NCBI GenBank assembly: GCA_002336915.1
Contig: DDET01000064.1
Coordinates: 1-41,310, forward strand
DNA: 41,310 bases
Reading direction: 5' to 3'
DNA from: Bacteroidetes bacterium UBA1947
GTDB taxonomy: Bacteria > Bacteroidota > Bacteroidia > Chitinophagales > Chitinophagaceae
Shown here: piece by piece, positions 19,179-26,516 of the stretch
Layout of the letters: every line of letters begins with the position of its first letter
Position numbering within the stretch: the first letter of the stretch is position 1
Position numbers and translations under genes: made by a program
Notes under the pieces: model-generated
Databases searched by the model: none
The model's input: the letters and a program-made list of their open reading frames with translations, nothing else
Told to the model about the DNA's origin: nothing

Positions 19179-19215
19179 AATAACATAGCAGGCATTATGT
19201 GCCTGCTATGTTATT
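19179..19215. terminator. Perfect 16-bp hairpin, likely terminator
   Basis: AATAACATAGCAGGCA and TGCCTGCTATGTTATT pair perfectly around TTATG. The hairpin lies 32 bp past the end of the blaR1-like gene and before the promoter of the ELWxxDGT gene. It lacks a strong T-run (TTATTTATGTG on the minus strand). The left arm recurs almost unchanged at 25176-25194. Confidence 0.7.
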
Positions 19216-19246
19216 CCTGATGGCCTTCTGCCCGCCTATGCGTTCC

Positions 19247-20773
19247 TCAGCATCCGTCCTTCTTTGGCTTAAATACCACGCATGGCGACGATAGGGTTAC
19301 GGGGATCAGGTTTTGTATAAAACTGTTGTTGGGGTGCTGTTTCAGCCTTTCCAGGAAGGGATAAACCTGTATCCGCATTTCGTCTTTCCTTAAGCCCGAC
19401 ATATATTTGCTGGCCATAGCGTCCGACACTTGTTTGCCGTTAATGAACAGTTTGTCCTGCTTCTTTTCCACCACGTAGCCTGTGATCTCGTCTATCACAC
19501 CATCATTGCCCAGGGCAGTTATCAGTTGCAGCTCTTCCTGGTTCTCTGCCGTTGCCACTTTCTTTAATGGTGTTGAGGTACCGGTACCTGCCACTGCTGT
19601 GGTCTCTGTTTTATGCAGTGCACCGGTTGTTTGATGCTTTGTCGCCGGTGCCGCCTCTTTCTTTGGCTGTGCAGCAGCCACATTTGTCGACATCACTTCG
19701 TTCTTCACGGGTGTCGTTTTGCTTACAGTTGCTTCGCTGTGCCTGGCCTTCTTAGGCTCAGCAAACGATGGTGTCAGCCATGCTATAGAGCAGGTGATGG
19801 CTGTAATGATAAGGATGGCAGCGGCCGTCCTGCTGTAGCTGAATGGATTCTTTTTCATTTCCATGATACGTTTAATTCTGTTATACAAATGGTTTGATTG
19901 TCCGGAAGCCGCTATGCTAAAGCTGGCAGCGGTTCCTTCGTTATTTGCCAAAGCGGCAAGGGCAGTAGCGTAAGAGAGCGGTTCCCGGCTGTGTTCCAGC
20001 ACCAGGTCATCGCAGCAGTGTTCCCTTTCCCTGCGGGTTATGGACGATACCGCCCAGACAAAGGGGTTGAAAAATAGCACGGTTTCAACAACCGTTTGTA
20101 GTATGTTCACCAGGTAGTCCTGGCGCTTTATATGCGCCAGTTCATGTAGCAGGATGGTTTCCAGTTGTTCCATATTTAGCTGGGCCATCACCGCGGCAGG
20201 CATTAGTATCATAGGTTTAAAAAAGCCTATCACCATAGGCACATGTGCCCGCGCAGATACGAAAAGCTGCACGCCGCCTTCAATATGCAGGTTCTTTTTC
20301 AGTGACCCCATTAGGTCCTCAACAACTGCATCAACCTGCTCCAACCCCCTGCGCCTTAACGCAAATATTTGCAGCATACCCCCGCTCAGCCTTACCAGCA
20401 TCAGCACCAGTCCCGCAAAGTAGCACACCGGCAACCAGGGGAACACGGTATCTATAGACGACACCAGCGAACGGTACCAGCTATGGTTATCAATTATACC
20501 CGAGGCCTGTAATTGCTGTATGGTAATTGTGGTCCATGCTGCAGAACTCAGCGTATGCTCATTCGCAAGGCTTATAGAATGGTACTGCTGCCACCAGGTA
20601 CCGGCAAACCATGCAAGTAATATAGTGAGTGCCGATAGCGACAAATGATATTTCGCATTCGAGCTCATGGAGGGCACCAGTTTCAACAATAGCCACAGCG
20701 CAGCATATACCATCAGCCCTTGTCCCAGGGAGTAGATCAGTGTCCACGATAACGATTGAATGAGGATAGCCAT
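19247..20773 (-). CDS. M56-family metallopeptidase, BlaR1/MecR1-like membrane sensor
   Basis: A 508-residue integral membrane protein of the M56 family. It has four membrane segments (about 9-25, 35-52, 105-125 and a last one near ITAITCSIAWL). The zinc site is HELAH in ILLHELAHIKRQDYLVN, with a downstream acidic ligand in REREHCCDDLVLEHS. Such proteins cleave or signal to a cognate BlaI repressor. Unlike BlaR1, it lacks a C-terminal penicillin-binding sensor: after the last membrane segment there is a Thr/Ala/Lys-rich low-complexity linker (about 340-420) and a short beta/alpha tail with C-x-x-x at the end. The signal sensed is therefore unknown. It follows blaI by 30 bp in one operon. The start is ATG at 20773; an upstream TTG is not needed. 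Confidence 0.88.
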   Translation of the reverse strand: MAILIQSLSWTLIYSLGQGLMVYAALWLLLKLVPSMSSNAKYHLSLSALTILLAWFAGTWWQQYHSISLANEHTLSSAAWTTITIQQLQASGIIDNHSWYRSLVSSIDTVFPWLPVCYFAGLVLMLVRLSGGMLQIFALRRRGLEQVDAVVEDLMGSLKKNLHIEGGVQLFVSARAHVPMVIGFFKPMILMPAAVMAQLNMEQLETILLHELAHIKRQDYLVNILQTVVETVLFFNPFVWAVSSITRREREHCCDDLVLEHSREPLSYATALAALANNEGTAASFSIAASGQSNHLYNRIKRIMEMKKNPFSYSRTAAAILIITAITCSIAWLTPSFAEPKKARHSEATVSKTTPVKNEVMSTNVAAAQPKKEAAPATKHQTTGALHKTETTAVAGTGTSTPLKKVATAENQEELQLITALGNDGVIDEITGYVVEKKQDKLFINGKQVSDAMASKYMSGLRKDEMRIQVYPFLERLKQHPNNSFIQNLIPVTLSSPCVVFKPKKDGC

Positions 20774-20803
20774 CTGCAATGATTTTATAAAATGAATAAG
20801 CTA

Positions 20804-21187
20804 TTATTTCTTTGTTTTCTTGGCCAGGTATTCCCTTATCAGTTCCTGCTCGGCCTTGCTTGTTTTATGGCTGCCCAGCGCCTGCATCACCATCTGCATT
20901 GCTGATCCGTTGAACATCGTCTCTATCATCCTTTGCAGCATTTGTCCCTGCGCCTGCTCTTTGTTCACGGCAGCGGTATACACATGTGTTTTGGTGCTTG
21001 CATCCCTGCTCAGCAATCCCTTCTCCAGCATCACCTGCATTTGTTTCAGCGTGGTGGTGTAGCCGGTGTCCTTCGTTTCGGCCAGCTTTTCATGCACCGC
21101 CCGCACTGTCGACGGCCCTTCGGTCCAAAGGATGTTCAGTATCTCCAGTTCGCTTTCTGTTGCCTTTATGGTTTGTTGCTTGCTCAT
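20804..21187 (-). CDS. blaI: BlaI/MecI/CopY-family repressor
   Basis: A 127-residue winged-helix repressor. The DNA-binding region spans about residues 8-75 (ATESELEILNILWTEGPSTV, then TTLKQMQVMLEKGLL), matching the family pattern, and a C-terminal helix for dimerisation follows. Two matching palindromes lie in and next to its own promoter, so autoregulation is likely. It lies directly upstream of the M56 peptidase, its expected partner. The family symbol is used; the true regulon is unknown. Confidence 0.92.
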   Translation of the reverse strand: MSKQQTIKATESELEILNILWTEGPSTVRAVHEKLAETKDTGYTTTLKQMQVMLEKGLLSRDASTKTHVYTAAVNKEQAQGQMLQRMIETMFNGSAMQMVMQALGSHKTSKAEQELIREYLAKKTKK

Positions 21188-21188
21188 C

Positions 21189-21237
21189 TACGATTATGTT
21201 CGTATCCAAATGTACGACGATTATCGTAATTGACAAA
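21189..21237 (-). promoter_or_regulatory. blaI promoter with two TACGA-N6-TCGTA operators
   Basis: On the minus strand TTTG (21234-21237) and TACATTTG (21207-21214) are separated by 19 bp, a near-ideal Bacteroidota promoter. Two 16-bp palindromes of the form TACGA-N6-TCGTA lie at 21213-21228, inside the spacer and touching the -7 box, and at 21189-21204, over the expected start site. Their spacing is 24 bp. The 16-bp TAC...GTA form fits known BlaI/MecI operators. Confidence 0.85.
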
Positions 21238-21291
21238 TTTTATTTTTAGAATGAAATTTTTTTAACAAATAGGGGCTTACTGAGATGGCCG

Positions 21292-22164
21292 CTATTTATA
21301 AGTATACAAGTTCGTCTGCAGCCTGAAGCCATCGGGGTCCCAGGTCTCTTCCTTTTGCAGGCGTCCTTGTGCGTCGTAATAGAACTTCTTGTCAAAACGC
21401 ATGTTCTCAAATTTTGCGCTCTCCAGCTTGTTCTTGCTGAACGATGTGGCCGTACTATGCATCTTCACAGCCTTGCCATTTACATAGGTATACTGTATGG
21501 TATTGTTGAAGTGCTTCTGTCCTTTTATATAATGGTCCTTCACTCTTTTCAGCAATTGCTTATCTGCCGTATAAGTATTCACGGTGATGAAATAGGTTTT
21601 CTGTTTCAGCTCTTCCGGCGAGAAATAAGTGGTATCCCTGCTTACCAGTTGTTGGGCGTTATAAGCCAGCTTATGCCAGCGTTCACCGCCTTTTTGTGCT
21701 ATCATTTGGCCTTTGCTGTTGTATTCATAATTTATTGTATCAGCCAGCCATTTCCAGTTCACCACCGGCGTGCCGGCATCACCGGTGGTGGTGAACTTGT
21801 CGTGCCTTCTTACCGTTTGCCTTACCAGTTCCCCTTTGTCGTTGTAGCTGTAGCTGGTAATTGCCGTATCCTCGTACTCTTGTGTTCTGTACCTGTGTTC
21901 GCTCATCAGCAGGCTGTCCTTGTAGGTGTAGAACACCTTGGTGCCCTTATCATCCCCGTCTTCCGCAGCATCTACCACACTTTGCGAGTTCACATAAGTT
22001 TTCGATATCACCTTGCCCTTCTCATTGTACTGCTCTATGCACACTACCTGCTGTTGAGCGCTGTCATCCCATTTGAACTGCGTCAGGGTGCGGGTCTTAT
22101 ATTTTTGTGCCGATGCCGTTGCAGATAGTGCTAATAGTATTATGGACAGAATTTGTTTCATCAT
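21292..22164 (-). CDS. Hypothetical secreted protein with YD-like repeats
   Basis: A 290-residue exported protein (signal MMKQILSIILLALSATASAQ). It contains several short repeats of the form Y-x-Y-N/D-x-K/Q-G-x-L/M (YSYNDKGELV, YEYNSKGQMI, FYYDAQGRLQ), which resemble the RHS/YD motif but are fewer and more widely spaced than in RHS toxins. No toxin domain is present. It is likely a beta-rich envelope protein, function unknown. The gene is separated from blaI by about 100 bp and is not in its operon. Confidence 0.7.
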   Translation of the reverse strand: MMKQILSIILLALSATASAQKYKTRTLTQFKWDDSAQQQVVCIEQYNEKGKVISKTYVNSQSVVDAAEDGDDKGTKVFYTYKDSLLMSEHRYRTQEYEDTAITSYSYNDKGELVRQTVRRHDKFTTTGDAGTPVVNWKWLADTINYEYNSKGQMIAQKGGERWHKLAYNAQQLVSRDTTYFSPEELKQKTYFITVNTYTADKQLLKRVKDHYIKGQKHFNNTIQYTYVNGKAVKMHSTATSFSKNKLESAKFENMRFDKKFYYDAQGRLQKEETWDPDGFRLQTNLYTYK

Positions 22165-22282
22165 TGCCTGCTTTTATTTTGAATATACTCAATGCTAAAA
22201 TATCCTCTCCCGATTATACGGGAATTATAAGAATATCGTGGCGAATTTTTATTTTCGTAAGCCACATCGATACCGGCAAACT

Positions 22283-23257
22283 ATGGCAAACTGGAGATCT
22301 GTCTTTACTTACGACCCCTTGCCTGCATTACTGCAGTCCTGCAACGAGGCAGTAGCTTTCTTTGCCGCAAGGGACCTGGCAGGTGAGAAGCGCAAAGATC
22401 CCCAATCCCTATGGGAACTGCCCCAAGCCCTCGCTATTGTCCGTAAGCAGCAAGGCGACGGCTCCTGGAAATACCCCGGTGGCAACCCCAATATCCGTTC
22501 AGCAGAGAACTACGCCCAACTGGAGACCTTCCGGAACCTTGGTTTCCTCGTGGAGAGTTATGGCTTCAACAACAGCAGCCCCGTTATCACTAAGGCGGCC
22601 AATTTCCTCTTCAGCTTCCAAACACCTGCGGGCGATATACGCGGTATCCTTGGCAACCAGTATGCCCCTTATTACACAGCCGCTATGCTCGAATTGCTCA
22701 TCAAAGCAGGCTACACCCACGACAAGCGCATCGACAAAGCTTTTAGCTGGCTGGCATCCATCCGGCAGCATGATGGGGGCTGGGCCATACCGCTCAGAAC
22801 ACTTGGCCGGAAGCTGGACGTCATAGCCATGGAGGCAAAGACCCTGGAGCCCGACCGCTCAAAGCCATACTCGCATATGGTCACAGGTATCGTGTTGCGG
22901 GCCTATGCAGCCCATGAGCAGTACCGCCGCCGGCCTGAGGCCAAAGAAGCCGGCAAGCTGCTGTTGAACAGCCTCTTCAAAAAAGACAACTATACCGACC
23001 GTGGCAGCAAGGACTATTGGCTCAAGTTCACCTATCCCTTCTGGTTTACCGATCTCATCTCCGCTACCGATAGCCTCTCCCTGCTGGGCTTTAAGAAAGA
23101 TGAGTCCCAAATGGAAAAGGCCATCGAATGGCTCCTTTCGCAGCAGCAGGAGAATGGCCTGTGGGAGCTCGTTACACTCAAGAACAAGAGCCTCTACCGT
23201 ACCGATCTCTGGCTATCCCTCGCCATTTGCAGGATCGTAAAGCGATTGTATAGCTAA
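22283..23257 (+). CDS. Prenyltransferase/squalene-cyclase-like alpha/alpha-barrel protein
   Basis: A 324-residue protein built of repeats that match the prenyltransferase/squalene oxidase-type motif, a Q/G-rich loop followed by a tryptophan: QQGDGSWKYPG, RQHDGGWAIP and QQENGLWELV. These should form an alpha/alpha toroid. No DxDD or DCTAE catalytic motif of cyclases was seen, so enzymatic activity is doubtful. There are no other terpenoid genes around. The ATG at 22283 was chosen over a GTG at 22238 because it has the better N-terminus. Confidence 0.65.
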   Translation: MANWRSVFTYDPLPALLQSCNEAVAFFAARDLAGEKRKDPQSLWELPQALAIVRKQQGDGSWKYPGGNPNIRSAENYAQLETFRNLGFLVESYGFNNSSPVITKAANFLFSFQTPAGDIRGILGNQYAPYYTAAMLELLIKAGYTHDKRIDKAFSWLASIRQHDGGWAIPLRTLGRKLDVIAMEAKTLEPDRSKPYSHMVTGIVLRAYAAHEQYRRRPEAKEAGKLLLNSLFKKDNYTDRGSKDYWLKFTYPFWFTDLISATDSLSLLGFKKDESQMEKAIEWLLSQQQENGLWELVTLKNKSLYRTDLWLSLAICRIVKRLYS

Positions 23258-23268
23258 GCCACGACCTG

Positions 23269-23745
23269 TTATTTCTTCGCAGCAGCAGGATAGTATTTCT
23301 TGTACGATTCCTTGCCTTCGCCTTTAAAATATTTACTGAACTTACTGTTTATGTAGTCCGTAAAGGTCATGGGGCGGAAGGTTTCAAATTGGTTGTTCTT
23401 GTCCAGGTGGAAGCTCATTACATGGGTCGAGCTATCGCAAGTGATAAGGAATATGCGCACCGCGGTCTCCATAGTGCCTCCTCCTTCACTTGTGTCAACA
23501 CCTTCATATTTCCAGGACCGCATCCTGCCATACGATTGATGGAATTTATTCTTTTTAAGATCAGCCAGACGCTGTTGCTTATACTCCACGCCTATCGCGT
23601 CCGAGAACATGTAGATGATACTATCCCCATTGCCCTTGTTGTAGTACCGCTGGTACTGCGCCATAGCATGCTCGTAATCCTTTTGCGACTGGCCGAAAGC
23701 GGTGGCTGATGATAGCAGGGCAAGGATCAATAATAGCTGTTTCAT
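23269..23745 (-). CDS. Hypothetical secreted protein (158 aa)
   Basis: A 158-residue exported protein with a signal peptide (MKQLLLILALLSSATAFGQ). The mature part has an alpha+beta look of the NTF2-like / DUF3887 kind (AMAQYQRYYNKGNGDSIIYMF at the start), but this assignment is weak. It contains one internal cysteine. The gene ends 11 bp past the end of the convergent alpha/alpha-barrel gene. Confidence 0.65.
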   Translation of the reverse strand: MKQLLLILALLSSATAFGQSQKDYEHAMAQYQRYYNKGNGDSIIYMFSDAIGVEYKQQRLADLKKNKFHQSYGRMRSWKYEGVDTSEGGGTMETAVRIFLITCDSSTHVMSFHLDKNNQFETFRPMTFTDYINSKFSKYFKGEGKESYKKYYPAAAKK

Positions 23746-23805
23746 AAGGTCGTTTTTTTTGAAATATACAAAAAAAGCAACTTGTTATATGTAGCCCTAA
23801 GACCC

Positions 23806-24633
23806 TTACAGCTCGCTGCTGTTAAAGGTATCGCCCTGTTTCATATCCCCCGTCTCGTATCCTTTTTTGAACCAGTACATGCGCTGTGCCGATGTGCCGT
23901 GGGTAAAGGCATCGGGCACTACGGTGCCGTTCTGTTCCTTTTGCAGGCGGTCATCGCCCACGGCGCTGGCGGCGTTCAGGGCCTCCTCTATATCGCCGGG
24001 GTCCAGTATATGGTACATGCGGTTGGCATGGCAGGCCCATACCCCTGCATAGAAGTCGGCCTGCAGCTCCAGCTTTACGGACATGGCGTTGGCCTCCCTT
24101 TTATCAGCCTGCCGCATATATTGCTGCGCCTTGTCCGATGTGCCCAATAGGTTCTGCACATGATGGCCCACCTCGTGTGCTATCACATAGGCCAGGGGGA
24201 AATCGCCCGGTACATGAAAGCGCTCCTCCATCTCCCTGAAGAAGGACATATCCATATATACCTTTCTGTCCAGCGGGCAGTAGAAGGGGCCCGAGCTGGC
24301 GCCCGCATTGCCGCAGGCCGAGCTCACGCTGTAGTCGAAGGTGTGGAGCTTTGGCTTTTCGTAGGTCATGCCATTGGTGGTAAAGAGGCTGTCCCATACA
24401 TCCTCGGTATAGGCCAGTACCTGTGCGGCATGCATGCTCAGGCTGTCCTCGGCCTGCACCTGCTGTGTGCTCTTTTCCGCCTGGCCGCCCTGCATTAGGA
24501 CGCTTGGGTCGCCGCCCATCAGGTATACGATCAGGCCTATTACCAGCGCGCCTATGCCGCCGCCTATTATCTTGCCCCCGCCGCCACCGCGACCGTCTTC
24601 CATGTTACTACTCATCCTGCCGTTCCAACGCAT
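23806..24633 (-). CDS. ypfJ: Neutral zinc metallopeptidase, YpfJ-like
   Basis: A 275-residue membrane-anchored putative zinc metallopeptidase (PF04228). After a glycine-rich cytoplasmic start, a single membrane segment (IGALVIGLIVYLMGG, about 26-42) is followed by an outer domain with conserved C-x-N-A-x-S-x-x-G-x-F-Y-C and the zinc motif HEVGHH (AYVIAHEVGHHVQNLLG). A second conserved patch is LELQADFYAGVWA, which carries the glutamate ligand. The substrate is not known. This is the last clearly G+C-rich gene before the accessory island. Confidence 0.9.
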   Translation of the reverse strand: MRWNGRMSSNMEDGRGGGGGKIIGGGIGALVIGLIVYLMGGDPSVLMQGGQAEKSTQQVQAEDSLSMHAAQVLAYTEDVWDSLFTTNGMTYEKPKLHTFDYSVSSACGNAGASSGPFYCPLDRKVYMDMSFFREMEERFHVPGDFPLAYVIAHEVGHHVQNLLGTSDKAQQYMRQADKREANAMSVKLELQADFYAGVWACHANRMYHILDPGDIEEALNAASAVGDDRLQKEQNGTVVPDAFTHGTSAQRMYWFKKGYETGDMKQGDTFNSSEL

Positions 24634-24839
24634 ATGTATCGTTTTAGCCTGATGTTATAAAATTGCTGCCAGCAGAATTTCCGGTCTCTTTATTTTTTAA
24701 AACTGGAAGTGAGATATCCCCCAAATTTTAGCTTGTTGATTGGAAGACAATATTTTATGGCGATTACTTAATGTGGATAGTACTTCCGATTTACTTCCTG
24801 TTTTTGCGGGTTTACTTCCGATTGTTTGCCTCAGCCCGG

Positions 24840-24856
24840 CCTCTCCAAAGGAGAGG
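24840..24856. repeat. Hairpin repeat CCTCTCC-AAA-GGAGAGG
   Basis: A perfect 7-bp stem with an AAA loop. It resembles a widespread Bacteroidota intergenic repeat of the form CTCTCCAAAGGAGAG; that resemblance is from memory and untested. Confidence 0.5.
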
Positions 24857-25039
24857 AGATGTTACGTAATCAGAGGCACGACGCCCGTCCGGTCAGCCGG
24901 GCAGGCAATTTCAGGACCACATGAGGAAAGCTGCATTGACCATTCAATGACTATGGATTGACTATTGTCTGAACATGATTTTTGGGATTAAAGGATTGGC
25001 AGGATATTAGGATTAATAGTTATTTCCTGTTTTCCGGTA

Positions 25040-25055
25040 GGAAATTATAATTTCC
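25040..25055. repeat. Perfect 16-bp palindrome
   Basis: GGAAATTATAATTTCC is fully self-complementary and is followed by CTTTTTTTT, so it could also act as a weak terminator. Its neighbours TTTCCGG and GGTAGGAAA echo the same sequence. Confidence 0.6.
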
Positions 25056-25204
25056 CTTTTTTTTATGACAATCGGCGGAAATGCTTGCCTGTATTGCCAT
25101 ATGCGGGGAAATAATTATTTCTCGTTACTTCCCTTTTTTGCCGGATGATTTCCTTTTTTGAATAAATCCATCAGCTAAATAACATAGCCAGGCAGTTCCT
25201 TCGC

Positions 25205-25220
25205 CCCGATAGCTATCGGG
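25205..25220. repeat. Hairpin repeat CCCGATAG/CTATCGGG
   Basis: A perfect 16-bp palindrome followed by ACTCAGGATGACAGAG. A variant with the same GGGACT flank lies at 32392-32409 (TCCCGCTA-GT-TAGCGGGA, then CT). Confidence 0.65.
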
Positions 25221-25310
25221 ACTCAGGATGACAGAGTTTACAATAAATTAAGAACTTCAAAGTAGCCGAATCGTTGCAGTGAAGAAACGGCCAGGCTACA
25301 TTGCAAGATA

Positions 25311-25351
25311 CGAAACCGGGGTAGGGGTTTCCAAATTTTGATATCCACATT
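25311..25351. repeat. GATATCC repeat, copy 1
   Basis: CGAAACCGGGGTAGGGGTTT (25311-25330) followed by CCAAATTTTGATATCCACAT (25331-25350). The same stretch recurs at 26681-26720 and 26779-26818. This copy is not followed by the hairpin pair seen after the other two. It lies about 50 bp before the orphan gene at 25404. Confidence 0.75.
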
Positions 25352-25403
25352 TTTAGATGGAAGTTATGGATGTACCCGGGAAAGATTTAGTTATTTTAGA
25401 GTA

Positions 25404-25790
25404 ATGATCGACTTAAAAGAGCTGGAGTTTATTGAAGATATTGGACAGCATGAATATAATGGGCGCTATTACGACCTACATAACGAATATGAGTGCATAA
25501 AGATAAGGCTAGAGGACGGCGTATTAAGGCTCAATTTCAGGCACGTATTGCATCATAATATAGTGGGTATGGAGTTTATGAACGTAGTTATGACGGTGTT
25601 CAATATCCAGGATTTGGTAGCTGAAAGCCTAACGATTGATAACATCTATAGGGGTAGGTTTTTAGAAGATGAGATTCTTAAAGACCTGTCAGCAGATGGC
25701 AAGTCCTATATGTATATTGATTTTGTTGAAGAAATATCATTTGAGTTTTTTAGTGATGGACTTGTTGTTAATGACTTTGGGGTTTTGTAA
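25404..25790 (+). CDS. Hypothetical orphan protein (128 aa), accessory region
   Basis: A 128-residue acidic soluble protein that I do not recognise. It is rich in D, E, I and F with no cysteine cluster, signal or membrane segment; the end is DFGVL. Size and acidity are like many immunity proteins of contact-dependent toxins, but no toxin gene is seen nearby, so this is only a guess. The ATG at 25404 is preferred; the frame continues upstream to 25338 into the repeat copy, which is unlikely to be coding. It is A+T-rich compared with the chromosome at left. Confidence 0.6.
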   Translation: MIDLKELEFIEDIGQHEYNGRYYDLHNEYECIKIRLEDGVLRLNFRHVLHHNIVGMEFMNVVMTVFNIQDLVAESLTIDNIYRGRFLEDEILKDLSADGKSYMYIDFVEEISFEFFSDGLVVNDFGVL

Positions 25791-25824
25791 TCCGAATGCC
25801 TTTCGAAGAACGGAGTATTATTAT

Positions 25825-25853
25825 CAGTTCCTGATCCCTTTCAGAATATCAGG
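25825..25853. repeat. Shared intergenic element, copy A
   Basis: The sequence CAGTTCCTGATCCCTTTCAG continuing to AATATCAGG resembles the element at 27792-27816 (AGTTTCTG-CCTTTCAGAAcCTCAGG). It includes CCTGAT/ATCAGG arms. It follows the orphan gene at 25404. Confidence 0.35.
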
Positions 25854-25856
25854 CTA

Positions 25857-26516
25857 CTACGGTATCGCAATAACGCTAGTGTCAGGGTTCTGACAAATAC
25901 CGGCAGCAGGCCGCAGAAGGTGTGCTCCGTGATTAAATATGCTATCTACTCCTCGTTTATTGATTCCCCAATACATCGGGTATGTGTCATGGAAATTCAC
26001 CGTAACCCTGCCATAGCCACCCCCGGTGAATACCAGCAGGGCCGACGCAGGTATAGGATACAATACCTGGTAAGCCCCGGGGTTTCCAATATATAAACTA
26101 TCATTTGGCCCTGCGCCGGGCAGGTTAATGTTAAGCTTAACAATAGCCGTCTTTTCAAGCGAGCTATAAAATGTTCCGAGATCATACACTTGCCCCGGGT
26201 CGCTGACCGGCACGTCAAAATTATTATACCAGGTATTACCCTCTTTGCCAATAAGGTAAAGCCCGACCGTATGTCCGAAGGGGATACTATCGATGGTGAA
26301 ATTGCCATCGGCATCAGTTGTTGCAGTACCCAGGTCTTTGCTTTTGTATAATGAACTTGGGGCTTTGTACCACAGGCGGACCGAATAAGAAGCTAAGGGT
26401 GTACCACTACAGTCCTTCATCATTCTTCCCTTAAGAGAATATGTATCATTACTCTTTTTGCAGCTGGCGAATGCAACAAGCAAAATAGCAGCCAGGAAAA
26501 AATGTATTGTCTTCAT
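25857..26516 (-). CDS. Hypothetical lipoprotein
   Basis: A 219-residue lipoprotein: MKTIHFFLAAILLVAFASC with the cysteine at residue 19. Residues about 28-95 (GRMMKDCSGTPLASYSVRLW to DADGNFTIDSIPFGHT) look like a carboxypeptidase-regulatory or similar beta-sandwich domain common in Bacteroidota envelope proteins. The rest is unrecognised. It lies on the opposite strand to the neighbouring genes and looks like a normal chromosomal gene inside the accessory stretch. Confidence 0.72.
   Translation of the reverse strand: MKTIHFFLAAILLVAFASCKKSNDTYSLKGRMMKDCSGTPLASYSVRLWYKAPSSLYKSKDLGTATTDADGNFTIDSIPFGHTVGLYLIGKEGNTWYNNFDVPVSDPGQVYDLGTFYSSLEKTAIVKLNINLPGAGPNDSLYIGNPGAYQVLYPIPASALLVFTGGGYGRVTVNFHDTYPMYWGINKRGVDSIFNHGAHLLRPAAGICQNPDTSVIAIP

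Larger units (their letters stand above)
24634..25403. other. Non-coding repeat-rich region at the left edge of the accessory island
   Basis: Seven hundred bases without a supported gene. It holds several copies of a degenerate TTACTTCC/TTATTTCC motif (24781, 24792, 24813, 25020 and 25125-25133), three hairpins (24840-24856, 25040-25055, 25205-25220) and one copy of a longer repeat (25311-25351). No start of a known gene and no transposase remnant were recognised. Base composition changes here from G+C-rich to A+T-rich. Confidence 0.6.

Noticed and set aside
21292..22164. RHS toxin from YD-like repeats
   Set aside because: Only about three repeats, short length, a signal peptide and no toxin domain or immunity gene.
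22238..22282. GTG start for the cyclase-like gene
   Set aside because: The ATG at 22283 gives a cleaner N-terminus; the extension is basic and A+T-rich leader sequence.
24634..25403. CRISPR-like array from the repeated TTACTTCC motif
   Set aside because: The motif is too short and degenerate, spacing is irregular, and no cas gene is near.
25404..25790. Naming the orphan gene an immunity protein
   Set aside because: Only size and acidity support it, and no toxin gene is adjacent.
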